Assembly: GCA_947259115.1 (NCBI GenBank)
Contig: CAMYKS010000015.1
Coordinates: 1-51,517 of the forward strand
Direction: 5' to 3'
From: an uncultured Desulfobulbaceae bacterium
GTDB lineage: Bacteria; Desulfobacterota; Desulfobulbia; Desulfobulbales; BM004
DNA length: 51,517 nucleotides
Of the stretch, positions 10,746 through 19,245 are shown piece by piece. The notes beneath the pieces were generated by a model. The model had not been told where the DNA came from, did no database searches, and saw only the letters and a program-made list of their open reading frames with translations. Numbering within the stretch: position 1 is the first letter of the stretch; each line of letters starts with the position of its first letter. A program made the position numbers and the translations under genes.

Positions 10746-11588
10746 TCAGATTCGATCATCAAGGAGACTCGCAAGCTTCTCAAGATGTACCTGTTCTTCT
10801 GCGGATAATTTTTCAAAAATCTGCTTTGCCTGCTTATCTTCTGTAACCCGGCTCATCTTGATATAGAGGTCATAGGCATTGACCTCCATGGCTATGGCCA
10901 ACTCCAGGCTTTCGGAAACCCCTTTGCCTTTTATCCAGGCAATGGCCTCTTTGACCGGAATGCCCCCCTCCATGACTGTTCCATTCAAAGAGTCACTGAA
11001 CTTGGCCCGCAATTTTTCAAAATCGGGCTGAGTTCCTGTCAGTGATTCATAGGTCTCCAGCAGGTGTTTCTCATGATTTTTTTCAGCAGAAACAAGCCAG
11101 CTGAACATTTGCTGCGTTTCTTTATCATCATTGAAGTGCTCGGAAACCGCCTGGTAAAAAAGCCTGGAGCCTTCTTCCAATGACCAGGCCAGCCCCACAA
11201 TATCCTCGCCATCGGCCGCCGGAGAAAAATAGGCCATCCCCGCCTCGGGCTGGCCGTGGGCCACCATTCCATTCCAGGCCCGTAAGCCGCCTTCCATGCT
11301 GTATACATCTTTCAACCCGGACCCGAGCAGTAATGTTGCAGCCGACCGGCTGCGCACCCCCGCCGCTCAGTAGACAATGGTCGGTTTAGCAGGGTCAATC
11401 TCTTTTAGTCTGCCCTTCAGTTCCGCCATGGGTATCAGGTTGGCACCTGGAATATGGTCTCTCTCATATTCTCTTGGCTGGCGCACATCCACCAGGTTAT
11501 ATGCATCAGGAAGCTTTTCAGAAAGAAACAACCGCACTTCATCAGCGGTCATGGTGGGAATCGACTTAAAATAATCCAGAACGCCCAT
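10746..11588 (-). CDS. Probable selenoprotein: rhodanese domain fused to rubrerythrin-like domain (in-frame UGA = Sec74)
   Basis: Read through the TGA at 11367-11369, this is one 280-aa protein. Residues 1-105 form a rhodanese domain (NLVDVRQPREYERDHIPGA, then PTIVY-U-AAGVRSRSAA, then MEGGLRAW); the UGA sits exactly at the catalytic Cys position of the CxxGxRS loop. Residues about 125-280 form a ferritin-like four-helix domain with the ligand pattern E, ExxH (EKNH), E (MEVNAY), ExxH (EEQVH). Rhodaneses move sulfane sulfur; rubrerythrins reduce peroxide, so the fusion suggests sulfur/peroxide handling in anaerobes. A perfect 6-bp hairpin with GGUC loop begins 13 nt after the UGA, as expected for a bacterial SECIS. 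The ribosome site is AAAGGAG. Automated callers would split this into a 73-aa rhodanese and a 203-aa ferritin fragment. The alternative is a nonsense-mutated pseudogene. Confidence 0.85.
11338..11353 (-). promoter_or_regulatory. Candidate bacterial SECIS hairpin
   Basis: On the minus strand GCAGCC-GGTC-GGCTGC forms a perfect 6-bp stem with a four-base loop beginning with GG. It starts 13 nt after the UGA codon and its loop lies 19 nt after it, inside the spacing known for bacterial SECIS elements, and it is within the coding frame as bacterial SECIS elements are. An outer GTG/CAT pairing can extend the stem across a small internal loop. Confidence 0.75.
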
Positions 11589-11932
11589 AGCACTAAAACT
11601 CCTTTACTTGATCATAAAAATATTGCAGGTCCTTCACCCTAATTTTTTCTCACCTTCCTTTTTAAGCAATATCTGTCGTGTTTTGTCAAAAAAATCTTTT
11701 ATTTTTCAAGGTTTCAATTAATGATGTAATCGTAGAAAGTCCCATAATCATTAACAGAGCCTGATAATTACAGTTGATTATGAAAGCAGTAGCAGTCGGC
11801 TGAGAGTTTTTTTTAAAAAAAGTAGGACTTCGTACTACCTTCAAGGGATACGTAAAAGACAGCCCTGAGAGGGTATTTACCGATTAATTAAACAAAAACA
11901 TCGAAAGATTATAGAGGTGGCTTAACTTTCAA
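11589..11932. other. Divergent intergenic region
   Basis: Lies between the divergently transcribed selenoprotein gene and a small membrane protein gene, so it must hold both promoters. It is AT-rich. I see no RNA gene or clear operator; a short AGTAG/ACTAC hairpin lies near 11820-11840. Confidence 0.4.
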
Positions 11933-12337
11933 ATGAAATCAATAATCCTCTTTTTTATCATTGTGTTATTTATTACTTCAGCCTACTTGAACTGCACGCT
12001 GTACGGCTCCATAGCCCGTATACCCTATTATGGCATCTCGTTTACAGAGTATGCAGAAAAAGAAAGAGATGTCTTCCTGGTCATGTATATTGCCGCTGGC
12101 TCCCTGCTGCCCCATAACGAAAAAATCACTAATCTAAGCATGTCCCTGGCCCGGAGAACCCATAAAAAAGCCTTCACCGCACCCCAGCAAAATGACCCCA
12201 TCGGCCCCTATGCCAGCCGCAAAACTTTTGATATGGCCGCAACATTCATCCGTATTCTGTACTGGGTTCCTCCTGTTTCCCTGGCTCTTTTCTTCCTTGT
12301 TCTTCTTATGCCGAAATATTCAAGAGAAGAAGAATAA
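11933..12337 (+). CDS. Small hypothetical membrane protein
   Basis: 134 aa with an N-terminal hydrophobic helix (about 3-20, possibly an uncleaved signal anchor) and a second hydrophobic helix near the C-terminus (about 106-127), the two enclosing a polar region of about 85 residues that would sit outside the membrane. I do not recognise a family. The next gene converges on it with only 7 bp between stops, so it is not part of an operon with it. The ribosome site is weak (GAGGTGG well upstream of the ATG). Confidence 0.55.
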   Translation: MKSIILFFIIVLFITSAYLNCTLYGSIARIPYYGISFTEYAEKERDVFLVMYIAAGSLLPHNEKITNLSMSLARRTHKKAFTAPQQNDPIGPYASRKTFDMAATFIRILYWVPPVSLALFFLVLLMPKYSREEE

Positions 12338-12344
12338 TTTTATG

Positions 12345-13208
12345 TTATTCTTCAATAGCGTTCTTCCCGTTTAACTGCGGCACAGGAAGAGCTGCCTCAA
12401 TAAAGCTTCTTATACCAACTATATATGTATTGCCGCTGACCAAAAACCCCTCATTATGACCGCCGCTTATTTTAAGAATTTCTTTTGGTTCCTTGGCGTT
12501 CAGCAATAATTTCTGTCCATTCTCAAAGGGAATTATCTCATCATCCGGGCTATGAATAATTAATACCGGGCAGGAGACGGACAAAAGCATTTTCCCTGTA
12601 TTGTACTGAAACCGGCTTAACCAGCGGACCGGGAAAAACGGGTACAACCGGGCCGCCATATCCGGTACAGAAGTAAAAGTTGATTCGAGTATAAGTGCTC
12701 CGGGTGTTTGCCGGGTAGCTGTATATGCAGCTATTGGTCCGCCCAGCGACCTGCCGAAAACAACGATCCGGTGGGCAGGAATTTTTCTTGTCTGGGTGAG
12801 ATAGTTCCAGGCCGCCTCAGCATCGAGATAGGTTCCCTGCTCGGAAATGGAGCCCTGGCTGCGTCCATACCCACGGTAATCAATAATCAAGGTCGCAAGT
12901 TCGAGATCATGGAAGATCTTAAGCGAATCAAGCCGGTGGGAAATGTTCCCGGCATTGCCGTGAAAAAACAGAAGTGCCCCCCTGGCCTGCTGAGCAGGCA
13001 TAAACCAGCCATGGATATCAATGCCGTCACCGGTAGTGATGGATACTGACTCGTATTCCAGGCCGATATCAGCAGGGCTTGCTGTCAGTTTTCTTGAAGG
13101 GACATCAGGGTAGTAGAGAAGCTTGGCCTGCATGAGGAACAGGTAAAGACAAATGGCGCAATATAAGCCGGCTGCAAGTATTGTAATGGGCCAGATACTG
13201 TTTAACAT
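12345..13208 (-). CDS. Membrane-anchored alpha/beta hydrolase (YfhR/BEM46-like)
   Basis: About 287 aa. An N-terminal membrane helix (about 5-26) precedes an alpha/beta-hydrolase fold with oxyanion motif FFHGNAGN, nucleophile elbow GRSLGG (Ser), acid HSPDDE (Asp) and catalytic HNEG (His). Proteins of this layout are serine hydrolases of unknown natural substrate facing either side of the membrane. An in-frame start lies further upstream at 13265, but the ATG at 13208 opens directly with the membrane helix and has AAAGAGAAG just upstream, so I chose it. Confidence 0.8.
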   Translation of the reverse strand: MLNSIWPITILAAGLYCAICLYLFLMQAKLLYYPDVPSRKLTASPADIGLEYESVSITTGDGIDIHGWFMPAQQARGALLFFHGNAGNISHRLDSLKIFHDLELATLIIDYRGYGRSQGSISEQGTYLDAEAAWNYLTQTRKIPAHRIVVFGRSLGGPIAAYTATRQTPGALILESTFTSVPDMAARLYPFFPVRWLSRFQYNTGKMLLSVSCPVLIIHSPDDEIIPFENGQKLLLNAKEPKEILKISGGHNEGFLVSGNTYIVGIRSFIEAALPVPQLNGKNAIEE

Positions 13209-13496
13209 CACTTCTCTTTGCGCCACCTGCCGCCTTCCTTCACCCCAAGTCAGACAAGTCTTCAAAAATTGAAGAATCCTGCTGAATTCTTAAAAAGTCT
13301 CGCATTCAGCAACAGGGCCTAGTAAAATTGTTATATTCCAAGTGCGTTACCTGTCCATCGAATGATTTTGACGGGGCTGATATTTTCTCAGCTTCTAATG
13401 TATACTATTTATATTGCCTTTTTCAAACTGTAACATACTGTTAATTGATGCTGATGTAGCTTTATACGGTAATTTCATTCCTTAGAGGAAAAAGCC

Positions 13497-13934
13497 ATGG
13501 ATATGATAAAAACAAAAATTTCAGAGTATCTTGCCTCCCATCCCTACATGAGGCTGGGGACTGTCAACGCTGATTGCACCCCCCAGGTGCATACCGTCGG
13601 CTATGTATCCGAGGGCTGCATTGCCTATTTTGTCACTGACAAAAAGAGCCGCAAGGCGGAAAATATTTTCAATACTCCAGCAGTGGCCTATGCGGTTGAT
13701 GAAAATTACGAGGATTTCATGGCTATTCAGGGGGTGCAGATGGAGGGCAAGGCTTCCCTTATTACCTTGGAAACAGAGGCCATGCGATTACTGGACCTGA
13801 TGATCCAAAAGTTTCCCGGCATGGCGGAGATACCCCCCAACCCCGACCTGGTAATTTTCAGAATTGTGCCGACCAGGGGATATATGCTGGACAATACGAA
13901 AACCTTCGGTCACCGTGACATGGTGGAATTTTAA
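13497..13934 (+). CDS. Pyridoxamine 5'-phosphate oxidase-family (FMN-binding split barrel) protein
   Basis: 145 aa with the split-barrel pattern of the PNPOx-like superfamily: a short N-terminal helix, MRLGTVNADCTPQVHTVGY, then KKSRKAENIFNTPAVAYAVDE and a C-terminal FRIVPTRGYMLD strand. Members bind FMN, F420 or heme and act as small oxidoreductases; the substrate cannot be told. AGAGGA precedes the ATG. It opens a plus-strand run of five genes and its stop is 1 bp from the next start. Confidence 0.78.
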   Translation: MDMIKTKISEYLASHPYMRLGTVNADCTPQVHTVGYVSEGCIAYFVTDKKSRKAENIFNTPAVAYAVDENYEDFMAIQGVQMEGKASLITLETEAMRLLDLMIQKFPGMAEIPPNPDLVIFRIVPTRGYMLDNTKTFGHRDMVEF

Positions 13935-13935
13935 A

Positions 13936-14283
13936 ATGCCCGCAATTGAGTCCTACAATTTCGGCCGCATGGTAATAGATGGTTCAACCTACACCAAGGA
14001 TGTTATCATCTTTCCGGACGGAAAAATTCTTAGTCCATGGTGGCGCAAACAGGCGCATGTGCTGGCAATAGAGGATATTCAGGAACTTCTTGCAACAGGG
14101 CCGGAAATAATCATCTGCGGCACCGGAGCCATGGGGGTGATGCGGCCCGCGGCCAACCTGAAAGAATACCTTGCAGAGAGTGCAGTGGAATTTATTGCCC
14201 TGAGAAGCTCCAAGGCTGTTGAAACCTATAACCAGATGTCCGGCACGAAAAGGGTGGGAGGATGCTTCCACTTAACCTGTTAA
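13936..14283 (+). CDS. Mth938-like (DUF498/NDUFAF3-type) domain protein
   Basis: 115 aa. The pattern [47 protein letters not shown] and a late [16 protein letters not shown] fits the Mth938/DUF498 fold, whose eukaryotic member NDUFAF3 assists respiratory complex I assembly. The role of bacterial single-domain members is unknown. The start is the ATG one base after the previous stop, implying translational coupling. A longer frame begins upstream at 13864 but would overlap the flavin-protein gene, so I rejected it. Confidence 0.75.
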   Translation: MPAIESYNFGRMVIDGSTYTKDVIIFPDGKILSPWWRKQAHVLAIEDIQELLATGPEIIICGTGAMGVMRPAANLKEYLAESAVEFIALRSSKAVETYNQMSGTKRVGGCFHLTC

Positions 14284-14302
14284 ATTCCAAAGGAGGCCTT
14301 CC

Positions 14303-15349
14303 ATGCCGCTGACCGACATTCAACGCGCCAACCAGAGCTACAGGCTCGGCACTACCATTACGGAGCACCTGCTGCTGTGTGAAGATGAATGCCCTGCTGC
14401 TTCCGGGCAGTTTACCCGGCTGCTCAGTGAACTGATCATCAGCGCCAAGCTTATCTCCAGGGAGGTCAACAAGGCCGGCCTGGCAGACATTCTGGGCATG
14501 ACCGGTGATGTCAACGTGCAGGGAGAAAAGGTGGTTAAGCTGGACGAGTTTGCCAACCAGGCGCTTATCTACAGGATGGAACGCTCCGGCCTGCTCTGCG
14601 CCATGGCATCAGAAGAGAACGCCGACGTCATAGAAGTGCCTGAAAATATGCCCAGGGGCAGTTATGTCCTGTCTTTTGATCCCCTGGACGGCTCCTCCAA
14701 TGTTGATGCCAATGCCAGTATCGGCACCATTTTCTCAATCCATCGTAAAATTGAAGATGCGGGCTGCGGTATACTGGATAATTTTCTGCGTTACGGCTAC
14801 GAGCAGGTGGCAGCAGGGTATTTTCTGTACGGCTCCAGCACCATGCTGGTATATACCGCCGGCAAAGGGGTGCATGGTTTTACCCTTGATCCGTCTGTGG
14901 GTGAGTTTTTGCTCTCACACCAGAATATCACCATGCCTGAACGGGGCAGGATCTATTCAGTCAACGAAGCCTACACCGATTACTGGGATGAGCGCACCAG
15001 GGCAGTGGTCAACTACTTCAAATCCTCGAAAAATGAACGCGGCAAGCCCTATACCGCCAGGTACATTGGAGCCCTGGTGGCTGATTTTCACCGCAACCTG
15101 CTCTACGGCGGCATCTACATGTACCCGGCGGACAGCCGGGACTCCCATAAGCCCCATGGCAAACTGAGGCTCCTGTGCGAGGCAGCCCCGCTGGCCTTTA
15201 TAGTTGAACAGGCAGGAGGTGCTGCAAGCGACGGCAGACAGCGCATACTCGATATCAAGGCCACGGAACTGCACCAACGGGTGCCACTTTTCATCGGCTG
15301 CAAGTCTGATGTTGAGAAGGCCATGGCAATTATGCAAGGAAAAGTTTAG
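14303..15349 (+). CDS. fbp: Class I fructose-1,6-bisphosphatase
   Basis: 348 aa, normal family length. Metal and substrate motifs are all present: ASEEN near residue 110, the [10 protein letters not shown] signature around 127-136, [10 protein letters not shown], the fructose-binding NRRLLYGG-type region ([13 protein letters not shown]) and [20 protein letters not shown]. It hydrolyses fructose 1,6-bisphosphate to fructose 6-phosphate in gluconeogenesis. AAAGGAGG precedes the ATG. It is flanked by short genes of the same strand with gaps of 19 and 63 bp. Confidence 0.96.
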   Translation: MPLTDIQRANQSYRLGTTITEHLLLCEDECPAASGQFTRLLSELIISAKLISREVNKAGLADILGMTGDVNVQGEKVVKLDEFANQALIYRMERSGLLCAMASEENADVIEVPENMPRGSYVLSFDPLDGSSNVDANASIGTIFSIHRKIEDAGCGILDNFLRYGYEQVAAGYFLYGSSTMLVYTAGKGVHGFTLDPSVGEFLLSHQNITMPERGRIYSVNEAYTDYWDERTRAVVNYFKSSKNERGKPYTARYIGALVADFHRNLLYGGIYMYPADSRDSHKPHGKLRLLCEAAPLAFIVEQAGGAASDGRQRILDIKATELHQRVPLFIGCKSDVEKAMAIMQGKV

Positions 15350-15412
15350 GCCAGGGACAACAATTGCAAAGAACAGTTATATCCAGAAAAATATTTCACG
15401 CTGAGGAATGGT

Positions 15413-16558
15413 ATGTTTGACTTTGAATTTCACAATCCGACAAAAATTATTTTTGGCAGGAACAAAGAAACCCTGATTGGACAAATCCTGACCGAGGCAG
15501 GCATCCGCAAGGTACTTTTTGTCTATGGCAAAGGGTCAATCAAGCGTTCAGGTCTTTTCGAACGCATAACAAAGAGCCTTGAACAGCATGCCATTGGTAC
15601 TATTGAATTTGGCGGCGTAAACTCCAACCCGCTGTTGTCCCACACCAGAGAAGGCGTGCGTCTTGCCATAGAGGAAGATGTCGATGCAGTACTTGCCGTT
15701 GGCGGCGGTTCGGTGTTGGACGAGGCCAAAGCAATTGCCGTTGGGGCTTTGGGCAATACCGACGTCTGGAACTATTTTATAGGCCAGGAGGTCAGCGCTG
15801 CTTTACCGGTTTACTCAGTTTTGACCCTGGCTGCCACCGGCAGTGAAATGAACGGCAACGCTGTGGTCACCAACGAAGAGACGCAACAGAAGTACAACAT
15901 CGCTTCACCGCTGGTCTACCCGCAGGTCTCCATTCTTAATCCCGAGCTTACGTATTCGGTACCGCCGGATTACACGGCCTATGGTGCAGTGGATGCCATC
16001 GCCCACGTGATCGAGGCCTATTTTACCCGAAAATCAGCGCCCCTTCTCCAGGATCGGCTGGTGGAAAACATTATCACAACTGTCATGGAAACCACTGAGC
16101 AGATTTTACAAACCCCCGACAGCTATGATGCCAGGGCCGAATTCATGTGGGCCGCAACGCTCGCACTCAACGGCATAACCACGGTAGGCGTGGAGGAGTA
16201 TAGCTTCCCCAACCACATGATAGAGCATTCCTTAAGCGCCATGTATAACATTCCCCACGGCGCGGGCCTGGCCATTGTCATTCCCGCATTTATGCGCTGG
16301 TTTCACCCCAGGAATCCTGGCCCTTTTGAGCGTTTTGCAACAATGATATTCGGCCTTGACAGTGCAGACGCAGGAATTGAGGCCCTGGAACAATGGTTTG
16401 CCAGAATCCAGGCTCCCATCCGTCTCAAGGATGTCGGCATCCCGGCAGGCGACATTGAAAAAATTGCCGCAAACGGCGCCGGGCTTGCTAAACTCTGGGG
16501 AATTGATGCAACATACGACCAGGCAGCCATTGCTGAAATCCTCAAATTCGCCGCTTAA
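15413..16558 (+). CDS. Iron-containing alcohol dehydrogenase (BdhA/YqhD type)
   Basis: 381 aa. Starts FDFEFHNPTKIIFGR as in NADPH-dependent butanol/aldehyde dehydrogenases; the nucleotide site GGGSVLDEAKA is at about 97-107, and the metal ligands are in DAIAHVIEAYF and HMIEHSLSAMYNIPHGAGLA. It should interconvert aldehydes and alcohols, helping dispose of reducing power or detoxify aldehydes. TGAGGA precedes the ATG. Its place after fbp in a tight plus-strand run suggests co-expression. Confidence 0.92.
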   Translation: MFDFEFHNPTKIIFGRNKETLIGQILTEAGIRKVLFVYGKGSIKRSGLFERITKSLEQHAIGTIEFGGVNSNPLLSHTREGVRLAIEEDVDAVLAVGGGSVLDEAKAIAVGALGNTDVWNYFIGQEVSAALPVYSVLTLAATGSEMNGNAVVTNEETQQKYNIASPLVYPQVSILNPELTYSVPPDYTAYGAVDAIAHVIEAYFTRKSAPLLQDRLVENIITTVMETTEQILQTPDSYDARAEFMWAATLALNGITTVGVEEYSFPNHMIEHSLSAMYNIPHGAGLAIVIPAFMRWFHPRNPGPFERFATMIFGLDSADAGIEALEQWFARIQAPIRLKDVGIPAGDIEKIAANGAGLAKLWGIDATYDQAAIAEILKFAA

Positions 16559-16592
16559 TCATTTAACTTTCTCTACCAGTAAGTAATTTGCC

Positions 16593-16982
16593 ATGGAAAT
16601 AACCCTCACCACCCCGGCCCTGCTCTTCCCCGCGGTATCACTGCTGCTGGTTGCTTACACCAACAGGTTTCTGGCGCTTGGTTCCCGCATCCGCAGCCTG
16701 CATGCACAATACAAATCAAGCCCCGATGATATCCTTGAAGGCCAGATTGTCATTCTGAAAAAACGTGTCGTCCTTATCAGGAATATGCAGTTCTTAGGCG
16801 TGGGCAGCCTTTTTTTATGCGTACTGTGCATGTTTCTGCTTTTTGGCGGTAAAATCTTACCCGGCAAGATAGTTTTCGCAGCAAGCTTACTTTTCATGTT
16901 GGGATCATTGGGAATTTCACTTAAGGAAATCCTGATTTCCATGCAGGCGCTCAACCTTGAACTAAGCGATATGGAGAAATGA
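16593..16982 (+). CDS. DUF2721 membrane protein
   Basis: 129 aa with an N-terminal hydrophobic helix (about 7-25), a charged middle with NRFLALGSRIRSLH, and two adjacent membrane helices (about 66-84 and 89-107). This layout matches DUF2721, a family of small inner-membrane proteins without known function. It is the last gene of the run beginning with the flavin-binding protein. Confidence 0.75.
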   Translation: MEITLTTPALLFPAVSLLLVAYTNRFLALGSRIRSLHAQYKSSPDDILEGQIVILKKRVVLIRNMQFLGVGSLFLCVLCMFLLFGGKILPGKIVFAASLLFMLGSLGISLKEILISMQALNLELSDMEK

Positions 16983-17028
16983 AAGTAAGGTGTTAATTGA
17001 ATCTGCCATTTCACTCTCTGTGATGCAG

Positions 17029-17044
17029 GTTTATACTGGCTATC
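17029..17044 (+). repeat. 16-bp direct repeat, left copy
   Basis: GTTTATACTGGCTATC, identical to 18635-18650. The two copies bracket the citrate synthase gene and the aconitase relic. Confidence 0.85.
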
Positions 17045-17122
17045 TTAAACGACTCGTTGTTTATTGAAACACAACCTTCATAGCAGTTATTTTCTGAACG
17101 CCATGATTTATGACCCGGTTAG

Positions 17123-18307
17123 TTAGTCTTCTCGTTCTTTAGGTGGTTCATAAGAACAGCCCATCAGACCACAGTATCGACCAATGTATTCTGCTTTGGG
17201 GCGATAAAGGGCCGGTTTTTCCTGGGCTTCGCCTGTTTTTTCTTCAATTATATGGGCCGCCCAGCCGGCGACGCGGGAGATGGCAAAAATCGGTGTCATC
17301 ATATCAAGGGGAATGCCCATCATGTTGTATACTGTGGCACTGTAAAAATCGACGTTGGCCTTAATTTTAGATTTGCCCCTTTTGGAAAACTCATTAATAG
17401 CTGCTTCTTCTATTTGAATGGCGAGTTTTACAAAATTATCTTTATCGTGTTCAGTGCTCAAGCGGAGGGCTGTTTCTTTTAAGAAGCTGGCTCGTGGATC
17501 GGTTGTTGTGTATACTGCATGACCCATGCCCATTATTTTTTCACCGCTGGCAATCTTCTCCTGTACCCATTGCTCGATATTATCTTCGTTTTTGACTGCC
17601 AGAAGCATCTGCATGACCCTTTCGTTGGCGCCGCCGTGCAGGCTGCCGGATAATGCGCCAACACCGGCTGCTACGCCGGAATACATGTGGGCCTTGGTTG
17701 AGACGACTTGTCGACATGTAAATGTTGAGGCATTAAAGGTATGATCAGCATGAAGAAGCAGGCAAGTATCGAGATCACCTGCCATTTCTTCGCTTGGCTT
17801 TTCACCGTTGAGGAGCCAGAGAAAATTGCCGGCGTGGGACAAAGATAAATCGGGGGGCAAGGGGGATTTGTCATTACGAATCCGATGCCACGCCGCCACC
17901 ACGATAGGAAGACGGGCAATCAGCCTGATCGCTTTTCTGATATTTCCCTCGCGAGTTTCGTCATTTAAATCAGGATCAATGGTTGCAAGCATGGGAATTG
18001 ATGCCTGCAGAACATCCATTGGGTGGGCATCATGAGGGAATTGTATCATTGCCTCCAATAGAAAATCAGGAATATTCCTTGCCTCCAAAAGCTTTCCATT
18101 AAACTCATTCATCTCTTCCTTGTCCGGTAGGACACCATTTAACAAGAGAAAAGCAGTTTCTGGAAAAGTTGAACTGTTGCCTAGTTCCTCAATTCGATAT
18201 CCCCGGTATATCAGGATTCCTTTTTCTCCATCAATAAAGCTCACTTTGGAGTCTGCGACAGTTACTCCCCGCAAACCAATGTTTTTTACATTGACTGTTT
18301 CCGCCAT
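17123..18307 (-). CDS. gltA: Citrate synthase
   Basis: 394 aa, the short dimeric type. The catalytic His residues are in LLLHADHTFNASTF and GSLHGGANERVM and the catalytic Asp in VDFYSATVYNMMG; GHAVYTTTDPRA is the other signature. It condenses oxaloacetate and acetyl-CoA to citrate. I cannot rule out 2-methylcitrate activity from sequence alone. An AGGAGG ribosome site lies just upstream of the ATG. Directly upstream is the tail of an aconitase gene, the next enzyme of the cycle, so this was once an acn-gltA operon. Confidence 0.93.
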   Translation of the reverse strand: MAETVNVKNIGLRGVTVADSKVSFIDGEKGILIYRGYRIEELGNSSTFPETAFLLLNGVLPDKEEMNEFNGKLLEARNIPDFLLEAMIQFPHDAHPMDVLQASIPMLATIDPDLNDETREGNIRKAIRLIARLPIVVAAWHRIRNDKSPLPPDLSLSHAGNFLWLLNGEKPSEEMAGDLDTCLLLHADHTFNASTFTCRQVVSTKAHMYSGVAAGVGALSGSLHGGANERVMQMLLAVKNEDNIEQWVQEKIASGEKIMGMGHAVYTTTDPRASFLKETALRLSTEHDKDNFVKLAIQIEEAAINEFSKRGKSKIKANVDFYSATVYNMMGIPLDMMTPIFAISRVAGWAAHIIEEKTGEAQEKPALYRPKAEYIGRYCGLMGCSYEPPKERED

Positions 18308-18328
18308 TTCAGCCTCCTTAATTAAAAA

Positions 18329-18610
18329 TTAGCCTTGTAGTTCCTCTTTAACGAAATTTAATGCTCCACCTGTAATTAAGTAATTGTATTGCCGGTCAGA
18401 TATGTCCAGAATGGTAATGATTGTATTGCCTTCAACTTCAACTGGTATTTCTATTGTTCGCTTTTCAAGAAGCTTTTTAATTCCCCTTAGTTTCAGTTTA
18501 CTGCCTTGCTGGATAGCATCAAAATCATTCGATTTTTTGAAAATGTGAGAAAGAATGCCGAAATTGAAGAGTAGATCAAAATTGCAGATAACTTGCCAAC
18601 ATCTACAACC
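18329..18610 (-). pseudogene. C-terminal relic of aconitase
   Basis: About 90 codons match the end of bacterial aconitases: FNFGIL, then DFDAIQQGSKLKL, then ILDISDRQYNYLITGGALNF, corresponding to the family pattern NFGILPL, GD.L.I and LSERQ..ILLAGGLLN. No ATG-started frame exists; the sequence before NFGIL degrades and nothing upstream of 18635 is aconitase-like. The swivel domain and [4Fe-4S] Cys are absent, so it cannot be active. The break coincides with a 16-bp direct repeat at 18635-18650. Confidence 0.75.
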
Positions 18611-18634
18611 TGGCTCGGACAATTTTTATAATCA

Positions 18635-18650
18635 GTTTATACTGGCTATC
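18635..18650 (+). repeat. 16-bp direct repeat, right copy
   Basis: Identical to 17029-17044 and lying just beyond the broken edge of the aconitase relic. Confidence 0.85.
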
Positions 18651-18767
18651 ATCCATTTTATGAGAAAGGAAAATATGGATTATCATGGTTAATCAAACCA
18701 TCAGTTCACATCTGTCAGTTCGTGTGCCAAATACTACAAATTATGCGAGCCTGCCCCAATCCATACA

Positions 18768-18980
18768 TTATGGCTGACCGGGAATCTCTGTGGCAATGCT
18801 TTTAACCCTCCCTACTTCGCCACTCTGCAGCCGGACCTTGATGCCATGGGGATGGATTGGGGATTTCGTCAGGATATCTTTTACTATCCCGGCAGTCAGT
18901 TTTCCTGAGCGCTGATCTTTCTTTAATACTATGGAAACCTGTACTCCCAGTTTTATATCTGCTCGTTTTGTACCGTTCAT
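18768..18980 (-). CDS. YwbE family protein (DUF2196)
   Basis: 70 aa. The pattern KLGVQVSIVLKKDQRSGKLT, then GIVKDILTKSPIHPHGIKV and RLQSGEVGRV is that of the YwbE family, a small conserved protein of unknown function with an SH3/KOW-like look. I placed the start at the ATG 18980 (AAAGGA just upstream); a longer frame upstream would run into the MITE-like element and has no family similarity. Confidence 0.82.
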   Translation of the reverse strand: MNGTKRADIKLGVQVSIVLKKDQRSGKLTAGIVKDILTKSPIHPHGIKVRLQSGEVGRVKSIATEIPGQP

Positions 18981-19019
18981 TCCTTTCACCCTCTGCCCTG
19001 CATCTTTAATCCAAAACCG

Positions 19020-19182
19020 AGGAGCCTGTCGGAAAATTGCAAATATACTGCAAAAGCGAGAGAATCGGCTCAAATTTCCGTGAATTTTCTTTAAATAGCG
19101 CTGCTATTCGCATCAATTTTCCAAAAAATTGATCTCAATTCCTCATTTATTCGTTACGATTATAACTCTCTGACAGGGTCCT
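19020..19182. mobile_element. MITE-like element with inverted ends
   Basis: 163 bp bounded by AGGAGCCTGTCGGA (19020-19033) and TCTGACAGGGTCCT (19169-19182), imperfect inverted copies matching at 12 of 14 positions. The interior is AT-rich, has short internal palindromes and no open reading frame. I see no clear target duplication. Confidence 0.55.
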
Positions 19183-19245
19183 AGAATTGTAGTTTACCCC
19201 CTTGCCCCCTCGAAACCTTGGAACCTTGGAACCTTAACTTACCCT

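Noticed and set aside
11367..11369. TGA as an ordinary nonsense mutation
   Set aside because: It falls exactly on the catalytic Cys codon, the frame is intact on both sides, and a SECIS-like hairpin follows at the right distance. Kept as a selenocysteine codon, though not proven.
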